Shown here piece by piece: positions 27,707 to 35,833 of a stretch of 64,000 nucleotides of DNA. The first letter of the stretch is position 1. Every line of letters starts with the position of its first letter. The DNA comes from Rhodococcus sp. ABRD24 (GTDB taxonomy: Bacteria > Actinomycetota > Actinomycetes > Mycobacteriales > Mycobacteriaceae). Position numbers and translations under genes: made by a program. The notes beneath the pieces are model-generated. The model was given only the letters and a program-made list of their open reading frames with translations. It made no database searches and had not been told where the DNA came from. Where the stretch lies: assembly GCF_004328705.1 (NCBI RefSeq), contig NZ_CP035319.1:1364001-1428000 (forward strand), written 5' to 3'.

Positions 27707-28942
27707 CTAGGCGAACCGAGTCGCCAGCCAGGCACCGATGTCGGCGGCGGCCAGGCTGGCGCCGGTGGGGGCGCCGTCGTGGATCGGGCCGCCGAAGTGG
27801 GTGCCGGCGACGCGGACGTGGGTTTTGTCCACTGATCCGAGGGCATCGACCATGGTTGTGGCGTCCTCGGGGAAGCAGGCCTGGTCGCCGGTGAGTTCGA
27901 CGAACAGGGACGGTGCGGTGAGAGCAGGGGCACAGCGAAGGAAGTCGGCGTTGCTGCTCAGTCCAGACCAGGTGGACAGCCAGGCGTCCGGGGTGGCGAA
28001 GCGTCCGAAGCCGACGAGTCCGTAATTGGTGAGGTCGGGTCTACGACCCAACAGTGATCCGTAGGGGCGCTCGTTCGGGCTCAGGGACAGGTCGGTGAAC
28101 CGCAGGTCCGCGTCGGTGCGGTACACGGTCAACACGCGGGGTGCGAGCGAGGCACGGTGATCCGCCGGGTCGGAAGTGCTCTTGTAGCGGCGGCGCGCCT
28201 CGGCAGCTTCAGCGACTCGTTCGCGGGCAATCGCATCGAGGCGGGCAATGCGCTCACGCTGCGCCGCCCGGTACCGAGTGACGAACTCGGGTGCGTACGA
28301 GGAGCTGTGCGGCGGTTCGGCGAATCCGTTGGCGGGATCGAACGGGTTCAACCCCGGATCAACGGACAACGGGTCGGTCTCGTCAGTGACCGACGGGTCG
28401 ATCAACCGCAGCAACAACGCCCCCTGGCCGGGATGTGGGGCCATGAACACTGCCGCATCGGGCAGCGGCATCTGCGCGCCTGCCAGGTCGATGGGCCGGC
28501 CGGCGGGGGTGCGGGCCAGCCGCTCCCCCGCCGGTAGTCCGGCCTGCTGGTGGTAGAACGCGAACAGGGTGCCGCCACCGGAGTGCCCGAGGGTGACGAC
28601 GTGCTCGAAGCCCTTCTCCCGCAGGAATACCTGTCCCGCCGCGGCATCGAGGAGAGCCTGCTCGTGCACCAAGGCGATGTCGTTGTTGACCGAGCGGGTG
28701 CCCTGCGTCCACACCGCGAATCCCCGCGCGAGCAACTCTGGCACGAGCACGTGATGAGTGAGGTCCTGCCGGGGGTGCATCAACGTGACCACGGTGCGGG
28801 CTCCGGGCACGACCCGCAGGACACCGCTGACCTTCGCGCCGTCCGCCGTGCTGAGCTCGTGCATGGAGATCACGGTGCTATCGGGCGCCTGGGCGGCATC
28901 GATGTAGCGGCCGGCGCCGAGCCGCTGATGCTGCTCGGTCAC
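27707..28942 (-). CDS. Alpha/beta hydrolase
   Basis: 411 residues. Start GTG 28942 overlaps the stop of the 81-aa gene (GTGA), so translation is coupled. The nucleophile elbow is LGHSGGG, preceded by a region resembling an oxyanion loop (TLMHPRQD); the late ELTGDQACFPED holds a likely Asp and GTHFGGP a likely His. It is larger than the usual 270-300 residues because of an insertion with an arginine-rich helix (RERIARLDAIARERVAEAAE), which may form a lid. It is probably an esterase or C-C hydrolase of the pathway. The exact substrate is unknown. Confidence 0.8.
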   Translation of the reverse strand: MTEQHQRLGAGRYIDAAQAPDSTVISMHELSTADGAKVSGVLRVVPGARTVVTLMHPRQDLTHHVLVPELLARGFAVWTQGTRSVNNDIALVHEQALLDAAAGQVFLREKGFEHVVTLGHSGGGTLFAFYHQQAGLPAGERLARTPAGRPIDLAGAQMPLPDAAVFMAPHPGQGALLLRLIDPSVTDETDPLSVDPGLNPFDPANGFAEPPHSSSYAPEFVTRYRAAQRERIARLDAIARERVAEAAEARRRYKSTSDPADHRASLAPRVLTVYRTDADLRFTDLSLSPNERPYGSLLGRRPDLTNYGLVGFGRFATPDAWLSTWSGLSSNADFLRCAPALTAPSLFVELTGDQACFPEDATTMVDALGSVDKTHVRVAGTHFGGPIHDGAPTGASLAAADIGAWLATRFA

Positions 28943-29184
28943 CGCGGCTCGATTCGCATGGCGTCCTTGTCCCACTGGGTAATTCGGGACAGGTGCAGTC
29001 CGGCGACGCTGCTGTACCACACCGCGTGGCGGGCTTCGGTCGCCCGTCGGTCGATCACGATCGGCGCGTCGGAGACAATTCGGAAGTAGGGTCCGACACG
29101 ATCGATCGTCACCGCCGGGTCTTGTCCCGCGACTGCGGCGATCGGAGCGTTCTCCGGAACATCGAGGACGAACATCGTGGTCAT
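28939..29184 (-). CDS. Small conserved-context protein of unknown function
   Basis: 81 residues. Both ends overlap neighbours: its ATG 29184 overlaps the VOC stop (ATGA) and its stop overlaps the hydrolase GTG. This coupling strongly supports a real gene. The protein is soluble, with one Trp-rich central strand (HAVWYSSVAGLHLSRI) and no Cys. I do not recognise a family. Given its size and place it could be a subunit or chaperone of the hydrolase or VOC protein, or a small binding protein. Confidence 0.7.
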   Translation of the reverse strand: MTTMFVLDVPENAPIAAVAGQDPAVTIDRVGPYFRIVSDAPIVIDRRATEARHAVWYSSVAGLHLSRITQWDKDAMRIEPR

Positions 29185-29828
29185 CGGTTGCTCACCGTCT
29201 CTTTCTCGTCCTGCTTCTGCTGCCAGTCCTCGGCTCGCTCGATGATCAGTTCGGCCTTACGGGCGAGTAGTGCGGCCATGCTCGGTTCGGGGCCGGACAC
29301 GATGTCGACGAGGGCATCGATGGTGATGTTGGCATCGAGATCCTCCTGCAGGGTCACCGGACGGAGGGCGCGGGTGATCTCGATCATGTAGCCGTTCGGG
29401 TCATGGGTGTAGATCGACTCGATCGTCTCGTGCTGGATCTGCATCTCGACCGGCCACTCGCTGTCATCGAGGCGACGCCGATACTCCAACAGGTCTTCTT
29501 CGCTGTCGACGTGGATGGCAAGGTGACGCGAACGGATGAAGAAGATCGGCACGTCCTCGGCGAAGCGGGAGTACGAATCGCCCTGCGGCCCACCCTCGAA
29601 CGGTTCGAGTCCGAAATAGTAGAAGAACGCGAGCCGGTCGTCGTTTCCGATGTCGAAGAAGAAGTGGATGAAGTCCGGGTGCTTCTCCGGGCCCCACCCG
29701 GCGGCGCAGATCGAATGCACCACCGGGAAGCCGAGCACGTCACGATAGAACTTGACGGTACCGGCGGGATCGAAGGTCGGATAGGCGACGTGGTCGACGC
29801 CTTTGGCAATGTGGTGCAGTTCGGACAT
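29181..29828 (-). CDS. VOC-superfamily protein (extradiol dioxygenase / glyoxalase-like)
   Basis: 215 residues from ATG 29828 with GGGAG upstream. It has two beta-alpha-beta-beta-beta units: GVDHVAYPTFD gives the first metal His, SRHLAIHVDS the second, and DPNGYMIEITR the Glu. This His-His-Glu set is the metal triad of vicinal-oxygen-chelate enzymes. The extra C-terminal helices (SMAALLARKAELIIERAEDW) are not part of the core. Within an aromatic operon it may be a ring-cleavage dioxygenase; other VOC activities (isomerase, lyase) are possible. It lies 25 bases after the maleate isomerase gene. Confidence 0.82.
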   Translation of the reverse strand: MSELHHIAKGVDHVAYPTFDPAGTVKFYRDVLGFPVVHSICAAGWGPEKHPDFIHFFFDIGNDDRLAFFYYFGLEPFEGGPQGDSYSRFAEDVPIFFIRSRHLAIHVDSEEDLLEYRRRLDDSEWPVEMQIQHETIESIYTHDPNGYMIEITRALRPVTLQEDLDANITIDALVDIVSGPEPSMAALLARKAELIIERAEDWQQKQDEKETVSNR

Positions 29829-29853
29829 GATGAACTCTCCCAAGGGGTTCGGG

Positions 29854-30612
29854 CTACTGGCGGGCAGCGGCTGGCGCGTCGGCGCGCAGCAGGCTTCCGG
29901 CACCGGGAAGGTTGACGGCGAGGTCGAGTCCGCGCAGCAGGCTGTAGGCGCCGGCGGTAGCGGCCGAGAGCACGGGCAGTCCGAACTCGTCCTCGGCCGC
30001 CTGGACGAGGTCGAGCGAGGGCATCTGCACGCAGGCGGAGATGACCATGGCATCGGCTCCGGCACGGTCGAGCGATCGTGCCGCCTCCATGACCCGGTCA
30101 CCGGGGATGCAGCCGACCTCGGCGTTGTCGGCGACCTCGAGGGCGCGCCAGTCCGCAACCTGGATACCTTCGGCCTCGATGTAGGCGACGACCTGCTCGG
30201 CGAGCGGACGCATGTAGGGGGTGACCAGGACAATCCGCTTCGCGTCGATCGCGTGGAGTGCTTCGACGAGGGCGCCCGCGCTGGAGCGGACCACCGCGTC
30301 GGAACCTCCGGTCGCCAGCTGTTCGGCAACCAGGCCCTCCACGCGCTGGTGTTCCCCGGGACCCACGGACATCAGGGCGACCAGGCACGCATAGAGGATG
30401 CCGTCTACACCCGCGTCACCGAGTTCGAGGATGCACCGCTCGCGTTGAGCGTTCATCGCCCGCAACTGTTCCGGCGACACGGCCTGCATCCGCATCCGGC
30501 TCGAGTGGAACGAGAACCGAGCGTCCGGATGCCGGCTGAGCAGGGCCGGCATTTCCGTCTCGACCGTCACATTCGAACTCGGCACGACGAGCCCGATGCG
30601 GTGAATGCCCAT
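29854..30612 (-). CDS. Maleate cis-trans isomerase (Asp/Glu racemase superfamily)
   Basis: 252 residues, matching maleate isomerases such as MaiA/NicE nearly end to end. Landmarks are LVVPSSNVTVETEMPALLS, FHSSRMRM, YACLVALMS with the first catalytic Cys, VTPYMRPL, the block VADWRALEVADN, and SACVQMPSLD with the second Cys. The enzyme converts maleate to fumarate without a cofactor. It is the first gene of the minus-strand operon and its promoter holds the regulon operator at 30680-30713. Its presence implies that the pathway releases maleate, as gentisate- or nicotinate-type routes can. Confidence 0.9.
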   Translation of the reverse strand: MGIHRIGLVVPSSNVTVETEMPALLSRHPDARFSFHSSRMRMQAVSPEQLRAMNAQRERCILELGDAGVDGILYACLVALMSVGPGEHQRVEGLVAEQLATGGSDAVVRSSAGALVEALHAIDAKRIVLVTPYMRPLAEQVVAYIEAEGIQVADWRALEVADNAEVGCIPGDRVMEAARSLDRAGADAMVISACVQMPSLDLVQAAEDEFGLPVLSAATAGAYSLLRGLDLAVNLPGAGSLLRADAPAAARQ

Positions 30613-30679
30613 GAGGTTGCCCTTCTGATCTGGATGCCCGGGCGGTGACCGAGAGGGAGCCGCCCCGACTGAAGTATAT

Positions 30680-30713
30680 TTACGTTCACGACGAGTATTC
30701 GACGCATATGATG
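30680..30713. promoter_or_regulatory. Regulon operator, copy 2 (maleate isomerase / thioesterase divergent promoter)
   Basis: TTACGT (30680-30685) and the core CGAGTATTCGACG lie around a centre between 30696 and 30697. On the minus strand the sequence GTCGAATACTCG is identical to the core of copy 3. It lies 68 bases before the minus-strand operon start and about 105 bases before the plus-strand thioesterase. Confidence 0.65.
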
Positions 30714-30817
30714 ATTCGTCAAGCCCAATCGGACACCCGGTCGCGATTTTCGATACCGGGGCACCGTGCACCCACCGTTGGCCGACAGCATTCGAGCGCA
30801 CGAGGAAGGACGATCCG

Positions 30818-31246
30818 ATGACCCACATGAGCGAGCACATCCGGGTGGAATGGGTGGACGTGGACGGCGGCGGTGCAGCCCATCACTCGATGGCCGCAAT
30901 TTGGGCCGAACAGGTGGAGCACGCCCTGCTCAGAACGCTGCATTTGGCGCCCGATCGCTTTCCGCGACGACGGATCGAGGTCGACTTCCACCACCCCCTT
31001 CGATTCGGGGACCGCTTCACGCTCGACCTACGCATCGCGCAGGTCGGCACCACCTCGGTGGTCTACCTCTGGTCTGCGCACATTCGCGGCGAGCCCTGCT
31101 TCTCCGGCCGCACAATCGCCGTTTTCGTCGACGACACCGGCAGTCCACAGCCGGTCCCGGACGCGATTCGCGCGAAGATCACCCCTCAATTACCTCAATC
31201 GGTCGACCGAAGCACGCACCTTGCCCGTGTCGATCCTCACATGTGA
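30818..31246 (+). CDS. Hotdog-fold acyl-CoA thioesterase (4-hydroxybenzoyl-CoA thioesterase type)
   Basis: 142 residues. AAGGA eight bases upstream favours ATG 30818 (ATG 30827 is possible). The N-terminal block IRVEWVDVDGGGAAHHSMAA matches the active-site loop of YbgC/4-hydroxybenzoyl-CoA thioesterases (RVRWxDxDxxGHVxH), in which the Asp acts in catalysis. RRRIEVDFHHPLRFGD continues the hotdog sheet. It probably frees a hydroxylated aryl acid from its CoA ester after the flavin hydroxylation step. It is first in the plus-strand series with HyuA, HyuB and the ligase. Confidence 0.85.
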   Translation: MTHMSEHIRVEWVDVDGGGAAHHSMAAIWAEQVEHALLRTLHLAPDRFPRRRIEVDFHHPLRFGDRFTLDLRIAQVGTTSVVYLWSAHIRGEPCFSGRTIAVFVDDTGSPQPVPDAIRAKITPQLPQSVDRSTHLARVDPHM

Positions 31247-31258
31247 CACTTGACATGC

Positions 31259-31292
31259 CGTCAATCACGTCGAATACTCGACATTGACGTAA
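31259..31292. promoter_or_regulatory. Regulon operator, copy 3 (upstream of hyuA-like gene)
   Basis: The core GTCGAATACTCGAC is a near-perfect palindrome centred between 31275 and 31276, and ACGTAA ends the right arm (31287-31292). The outer block is missing on the left. The site directly abuts the AAGGAGG ribosome site of the next gene, so binding here could block transcription entering HyuAB from upstream. Confidence 0.6.
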
Positions 31293-31306
31293 GGAGGTGT
31301 TCGAGG

Positions 31307-33457
31307 ATGACCTCACACCTCGTCGCATCCCCCCGACGAAGGAGCACAGCGGCAATGGCATATGTAATCGGAGTGGACGTCGGTGGCACGTTCACCGACG
31401 CGGTGTTGGATGACAATGCCGGCACTGTTCTCGCCGCCAAGGCTCCCTCGACCCCGCCCGACTACTCGCGCGGCGTCATCGACGTTCTCGAGGTGCTCGC
31501 CGAACAACTGGGCTGCCCCATCGAGGAGATGCTGGCAAACACGCACCACATCGCACACGGCACCACGTCGTCACTCAATGCCCTCGTCATGGGCAATGTG
31601 CCCCCGGTCGGCTTCCTGACCACCAAGGGCCACCGCGACTCGATCTACATCATGAACGTCGAGGGCCGATACCTGGGAAGTTCACCCGAGCAACTCCAGA
31701 ATGTCATGGGGCAGAGCAAGTCTCGCGGCCTCGTCCCGAAAAAGCACGCACTCGAGGTGACCGAACGACTAGACCGTGACGGCAATGTCGTCGTCGCCCT
31801 CGACGAGGAGTCTGCCCGCGAGTCCATCCGCGCGCTCCTCGCCGAGAACGTATCAGGGATCGCGGTCTCGCTGTTGTGGTCGTTCCGCAATCCCACGCAC
31901 GAACAGCGCATTCGCGAGCTCGTCCACGAGATCGACCCGACGATGTTCGTCTCGCTGTCGAGCGAGGTGAGCCCCCGTATCCGCGAGTTCGCCCGCAACG
32001 CGACCACCATCATGAGCACCCAGATCGGCCCCGGGCTCCGGGACTACCTCGGCGAACTGGAATCGAAGCTGCGCGAGCGAAAACTCGCCGGACCGCTGCT
32101 GGTGATGCAGAGCAACGGCGGCGCCGTCGCAGCCGCGGAGGCGCCCAAGAACGCGATCAGCACGGTCGGTTCGGTGCTGACCGGCGGCGTGGTCGGGGCG
32201 GTCTCCCTCGGTAGACAACTCGACCATCGCAACATCATCGCCACCGATGCGGGCGGGACCACCTTCCTCGTCGGACTCGTCGTCGACGGGGAACCCGTCC
32301 GCTCCTCCAGCACGATCATCAATCACCATCCGATCAACGTGCCCACCCTCGAGGTCCATGCCATCGGCTCCGGTGGCGGCGCCATCGCCTGGATCGACGC
32401 CGGCGGCAACCTGCAAATCGGCCCCCACAGCGCCCAGGCCGTCCCCGGGCCCGCCTGCTACGGCCAGGGCGGCACCGAGCCCACCAATGCCGACGCCAAT
32501 CTGGTGCTCGGGATTCTGCCCGAGCGGGGCCTGCTCGGCGGTCGCAAGCGGCTCGACAAGAACCTCGCGCGGGAGGCGATCCGCACCCGAATCGCCGAAC
32601 CCCTGGGCCTGTCGATCGAGGAGGCGGCAGCAGCCATCTATGCGGTCCAGAATGCCCAGACCGGTGACCTGTTGCGCAAGACCGTCGTCGAGGCCGGACA
32701 CGACCCGCGCGACTTCGTCCTGTACGCCTTCGGCGGGTCCGGCCCCGCCCACTGCGCGGCGTACGCCGCCGAAGTCGGCGTCCGTGACGTCATCGTCCCG
32801 CTCGGCCAGGTTGCCTCCGCGTTCTCGGCGTACGGCCTTGCCTCGTCCAACATCGTTCTCGCCGCGGAACTGTCCGATCCGGCTGCTATGCCTCTCGACC
32901 CCACCCGCGCCGAGCGGAACTTCGCCCAGCTGGAAACCCAGGTACTCGAGCAGCTGAACCGGCAGGGTTTGACGTTCACCGGCGTCGAGATCGAGCGCGA
33001 GATCGACATGCGCTACACCATGCAGCTCGCCGAGGTCGCCACCCCGATCCCGGCCGGGAACCTCGATGCAGCGGGAATCGCGCGGGCCTCGGACCTGTTC
33101 GAGCAGCGCTACGCCGAACTCTACGGCGAGGACAGTGGATTCCGGGAGGCCGGAATCCAGGCGATCACCTACCGGGTGCGGGCCACCGGCATCCTGCCGT
33201 TCTCCCCCACGCTGCCGGACCTGAAGTCCGCGGACTCGGCCGATGCCTCCGCCGCGCGGGTCGGCACCCGCAAGGTCTGCCTCGACGGCAAGCTCGGCTA
33301 CGTCGACACCGATGTCTACGACTACAGCAAGCTGCTCGCCGGACATGTCCTGCCGGGCCCGGCGATCGTCGAGGTCCCCACGACCACCGTCGTCGTCCCC
33401 CACGGCACCACCGGCACCGTCGACCGCCTCGGCAACCTCAACATCGTCGCCCACTAG
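31307..33457 (+). CDS. Hydantoinase A / acetone carboxylase beta-like subunit
   Basis: 716 residues from ATG 31307, which has AAGGAGG nine bases upstream; many relatives start at the position of ATG 31355 (700 residues). The N-terminus IGVDVGGTFTD is the ATP-binding phosphate-1 motif of the HyuA/oxoprolinase family. The family couples ATP hydrolysis to opening of a cyclic amide (hydantoin, 5-oxoproline) or to carboxylation of a ketone (acetone, acetophenone). Conserved blocks include AHGTTSSLNAL, TDAGGTTFLVGLV, VHAIGSGGGAIAW and FGGSGPAHCAAYA. It is paired with the HyuB-like gene 11 bases downstream. Confidence 0.88.
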   Translation: MTSHLVASPRRRSTAAMAYVIGVDVGGTFTDAVLDDNAGTVLAAKAPSTPPDYSRGVIDVLEVLAEQLGCPIEEMLANTHHIAHGTTSSLNALVMGNVPPVGFLTTKGHRDSIYIMNVEGRYLGSSPEQLQNVMGQSKSRGLVPKKHALEVTERLDRDGNVVVALDEESARESIRALLAENVSGIAVSLLWSFRNPTHEQRIRELVHEIDPTMFVSLSSEVSPRIREFARNATTIMSTQIGPGLRDYLGELESKLRERKLAGPLLVMQSNGGAVAAAEAPKNAISTVGSVLTGGVVGAVSLGRQLDHRNIIATDAGGTTFLVGLVVDGEPVRSSSTIINHHPINVPTLEVHAIGSGGGAIAWIDAGGNLQIGPHSAQAVPGPACYGQGGTEPTNADANLVLGILPERGLLGGRKRLDKNLAREAIRTRIAEPLGLSIEEAAAAIYAVQNAQTGDLLRKTVVEAGHDPRDFVLYAFGGSGPAHCAAYAAEVGVRDVIVPLGQVASAFSAYGLASSNIVLAAELSDPAAMPLDPTRAERNFAQLETQVLEQLNRQGLTFTGVEIEREIDMRYTMQLAEVATPIPAGNLDAAGIARASDLFEQRYAELYGEDSGFREAGIQAITYRVRATGILPFSPTLPDLKSADSADASAARVGTRKVCLDGKLGYVDTDVYDYSKLLAGHVLPGPAIVEVPTTTVVVPHGTTGTVDRLGNLNIVAH

Positions 33458-33468
33458 GAGCACCAGCC

Positions 33469-35790
33469 ATGACCGCACAGATTCCCGGCTCCGAAGTCTT
33501 CTCGAGCCGACCCGTCGACCCGGACGCACTCTCGCGATCACTTCCCCCGACGCTGGAAGTCCACACCGTCACGCAAGAGCAGATCGACAGCCTCGACCCG
33601 TTGACCTACGAGGTCATCCGGCACCGGCTGTGGTCCGTCACCGACGAGATGGGCGAAGCTCTCAAGCGGATGTCCGGCTCTCCCATCGTCACCGATGCCA
33701 ACGACTTCGACTTCGCCATCAGTGACGAAATCGGCCAGGAAGTTCAGGTCGGCCTGTACAACACCATGCTCGTCGGTGCCGTCGATCTGGCCATCTACTG
33801 GACGCTGCAGCACCGCTCGACGAGCCCCGGCATCACCGAGGGCGACATGTTCTTGTGCAACGACCCGTGGGTGGGTGGTGGTCTGCACCAGAGCGACGTG
33901 ATGGTTTATCAGCCGGTCTTCCACGAGGGCAAGCTGTTCGCCTGGACCAGCGCCATCTGCCATGAACCCGATCTGGGCGGATCCGGACTCGGCTCGTTCG
34001 ACCCCTCGGCCCAGGACGTGTTCTCCGAGTCGCTGCCCACCCCACCGATCAAGGTGGTCCGCGACTACGAGCTGCAGCGAGACGTCTCCGACGCCTGGGT
34101 GCGGCGCTCGCGGGTGCCGATGCTCGTCGGACTGGACCTGCGCGCAAAGATCGGCGCAAACACCGTCGGCCGGAATCGGCTTCTAGCGGTGATCGAACAG
34201 TACGGCGCGGACACCGTGAAGGCCGTGATGAAGCGGATGATGGCCGACGCTGAAGGGCGCCTGCGCGGCAAGCTCGCAGCACTGCCGGACGGGACCTGGA
34301 AGGCCACCGGCTACCAGGACCAGTCGCAGATCGGCGACCGCGGAATCCACAAGATCACCGTGGCGATGACCAAGTCCGACAATCACCTCACATTCGACTT
34401 CACCGGCACCGACCCGCAGACCGGCGTCATCAACTGCACCTACGCGGGCATGCGAGGCGGTGTCATGCTCGCCCTGCTGCCGATCCTCGCTGGCGACATC
34501 CCCTGGTCCGCGGGCGGGCTGATGCGCTGCTTCGACCTGGTCGCAGAAGAGGGCACCATCAACAACGCGACGTTCCCTGCGGCGGTGAGCCGTGGCCCGA
34601 TCGGACCGGCCTGGCTCACCGGAACCCTGATTGCCGAATGCCTGTCCCAGATGCTCGACCGCTCCGTCGATCTCGGCAGCGTGCAGGCGGCCTGCTGCGG
34701 CACATGGGACACCGCCGTGATCGCCGGAGTCGATGAACGTCCCGAACAATCGGTGCCGTTCCTCAACATCATGATGGAGCCGATGGCCGGTGGCTACGGG
34801 GCGCGTCCCGCCGCCGACGGCATGGACACCGGCGGCCTCTTCTGTGTCCCGATGGGCCGCATCCCCGACACCGAGATGACCGAGTTCCTGTACCCACTGC
34901 TCACGTTGTGGCGCCGCGAGGAACCCGACTCCGGCGGACCCGGTCGCCAGCGTGGTGGTGTCAGTGCCTCGCTCGCCATCACGCCCTACGGCACCAGCCT
35001 GCCAATGGGCTTGGTGCTGGCATCGGCCGGCAAGGCCGTCGCCCAGAACAACGGTCTCGCCGGCGGATACCCGGGCAACACGGGTGTGGAGGTCCTCGCC
35101 CGCGGCACCGACCTCATCGAACAGTTCGCGGCGGGCCGCATTCCCGGCTCGCTCGACGACCTCGCCGGCGGTCGTGAACTCGGAGCCTGCTACGCCGAGA
35201 GCTATGTCGCACCCGGTGAGGTGCTGTACATGCACTGGCAGGGCGGCGGCGGCTACGGTGATCCGCTGCTGCGGGACCCGTCCGCGGTGGCGGCCGACTT
35301 CCGCGAAGGCAAGGTCACCGAAAACGGTGCCGAGACCGTGTACGGCGTCGTCCTCGTCGATGGCGACGTCGACGCGGGACGGACCGCACGCCGGCGCGAG
35401 GAGATGCGCACCGAGCGACGCGAGCGCTCCGGTAGCACACCCTCCGATGCCCCCACACTCGAGTTGGCCGGTGCTCGTCGACTCGACGACAACCTGGTCG
35501 AGGTCACGATCGGCGACACCCGCGCGATCGGCTGCGCGCAGTGCGGACGTCTCCTGGGCGACGACAAGAACAACACCACCCTCGAGCTCGCCCGATTCGA
35601 GGGCCCGTCGTCGACCGCCGGCCCACAGGTCACATCCGACCCCGCCGAGTACGTCGACGCCCCGGTGGTCTTCCGGCAGCTGTGCTGCCCCGGCTGCTGG
35701 ACCGCCATCTACTCGGGCATCGTGCCGGCTGATCACCCCGACCATGCCCTCGACCTGGCGCGGCTTCTGCCCGCAGTGGCGCAGCGGTGA
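33469..35790 (+). CDS. Hydantoinase B / acetone carboxylase alpha-like subunit with fused Cys-rich C-terminal domain
   Basis: 773 residues. The main body (about 40-640) is HyuB-type, with LTYEVIRHRLW near the start, GDMFLCNDPWVGGGLHQSD (the metal and substrate region) and GGGGYGDPLLRDP at the end of the core. Unusually, about 130 further residues follow. They hold CAQCG (near 690) and CCPGC (near 748), a four-to-five-Cys metal-binding pattern like that of the separate small gamma subunit of acetone carboxylase. The fusion favours a carboxylase-type complex over a simple hydantoinase (inference). It is coupled to HyuA upstream and 43 bases from the ligase gene. Confidence 0.85.
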   Translation: MTAQIPGSEVFSSRPVDPDALSRSLPPTLEVHTVTQEQIDSLDPLTYEVIRHRLWSVTDEMGEALKRMSGSPIVTDANDFDFAISDEIGQEVQVGLYNTMLVGAVDLAIYWTLQHRSTSPGITEGDMFLCNDPWVGGGLHQSDVMVYQPVFHEGKLFAWTSAICHEPDLGGSGLGSFDPSAQDVFSESLPTPPIKVVRDYELQRDVSDAWVRRSRVPMLVGLDLRAKIGANTVGRNRLLAVIEQYGADTVKAVMKRMMADAEGRLRGKLAALPDGTWKATGYQDQSQIGDRGIHKITVAMTKSDNHLTFDFTGTDPQTGVINCTYAGMRGGVMLALLPILAGDIPWSAGGLMRCFDLVAEEGTINNATFPAAVSRGPIGPAWLTGTLIAECLSQMLDRSVDLGSVQAACCGTWDTAVIAGVDERPEQSVPFLNIMMEPMAGGYGARPAADGMDTGGLFCVPMGRIPDTEMTEFLYPLLTLWRREEPDSGGPGRQRGGVSASLAITPYGTSLPMGLVLASAGKAVAQNNGLAGGYPGNTGVEVLARGTDLIEQFAAGRIPGSLDDLAGGRELGACYAESYVAPGEVLYMHWQGGGGYGDPLLRDPSAVAADFREGKVTENGAETVYGVVLVDGDVDAGRTARRREEMRTERRERSGSTPSDAPTLELAGARRLDDNLVEVTIGDTRAIGCAQCGRLLGDDKNNTTLELARFEGPSSTAGPQVTSDPAEYVDAPVVFRQLCCPGCWTAIYSGIVPADHPDHALDLARLLPAVAQR

Positions 35791-35833
35791 TGTTCCAGAC
35801 AACCATGATCGTTACTGATAAAGGAGAACAACG

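Noticed and set aside
29854..30612. Hydantoin racemase, given the nearby HyuAB genes
   Set aside because: The sequence carries the specific blocks of maleate isomerase (VPSSN, FHSSRMRM, YACLVA, SACVQMPS) rather than those of hydantoin racemase.
31853..33541. Long minus-strand open frame opposite hyuA
   Set aside because: Antisense frame rich in Gly, Asp and Val caused by codon bias; the plus strand encodes a full conserved HyuA.
34183..35802. Long minus-strand frame opposite hyuB
   Set aside because: Shadow of a well-supported plus-strand gene; no motif of any family.
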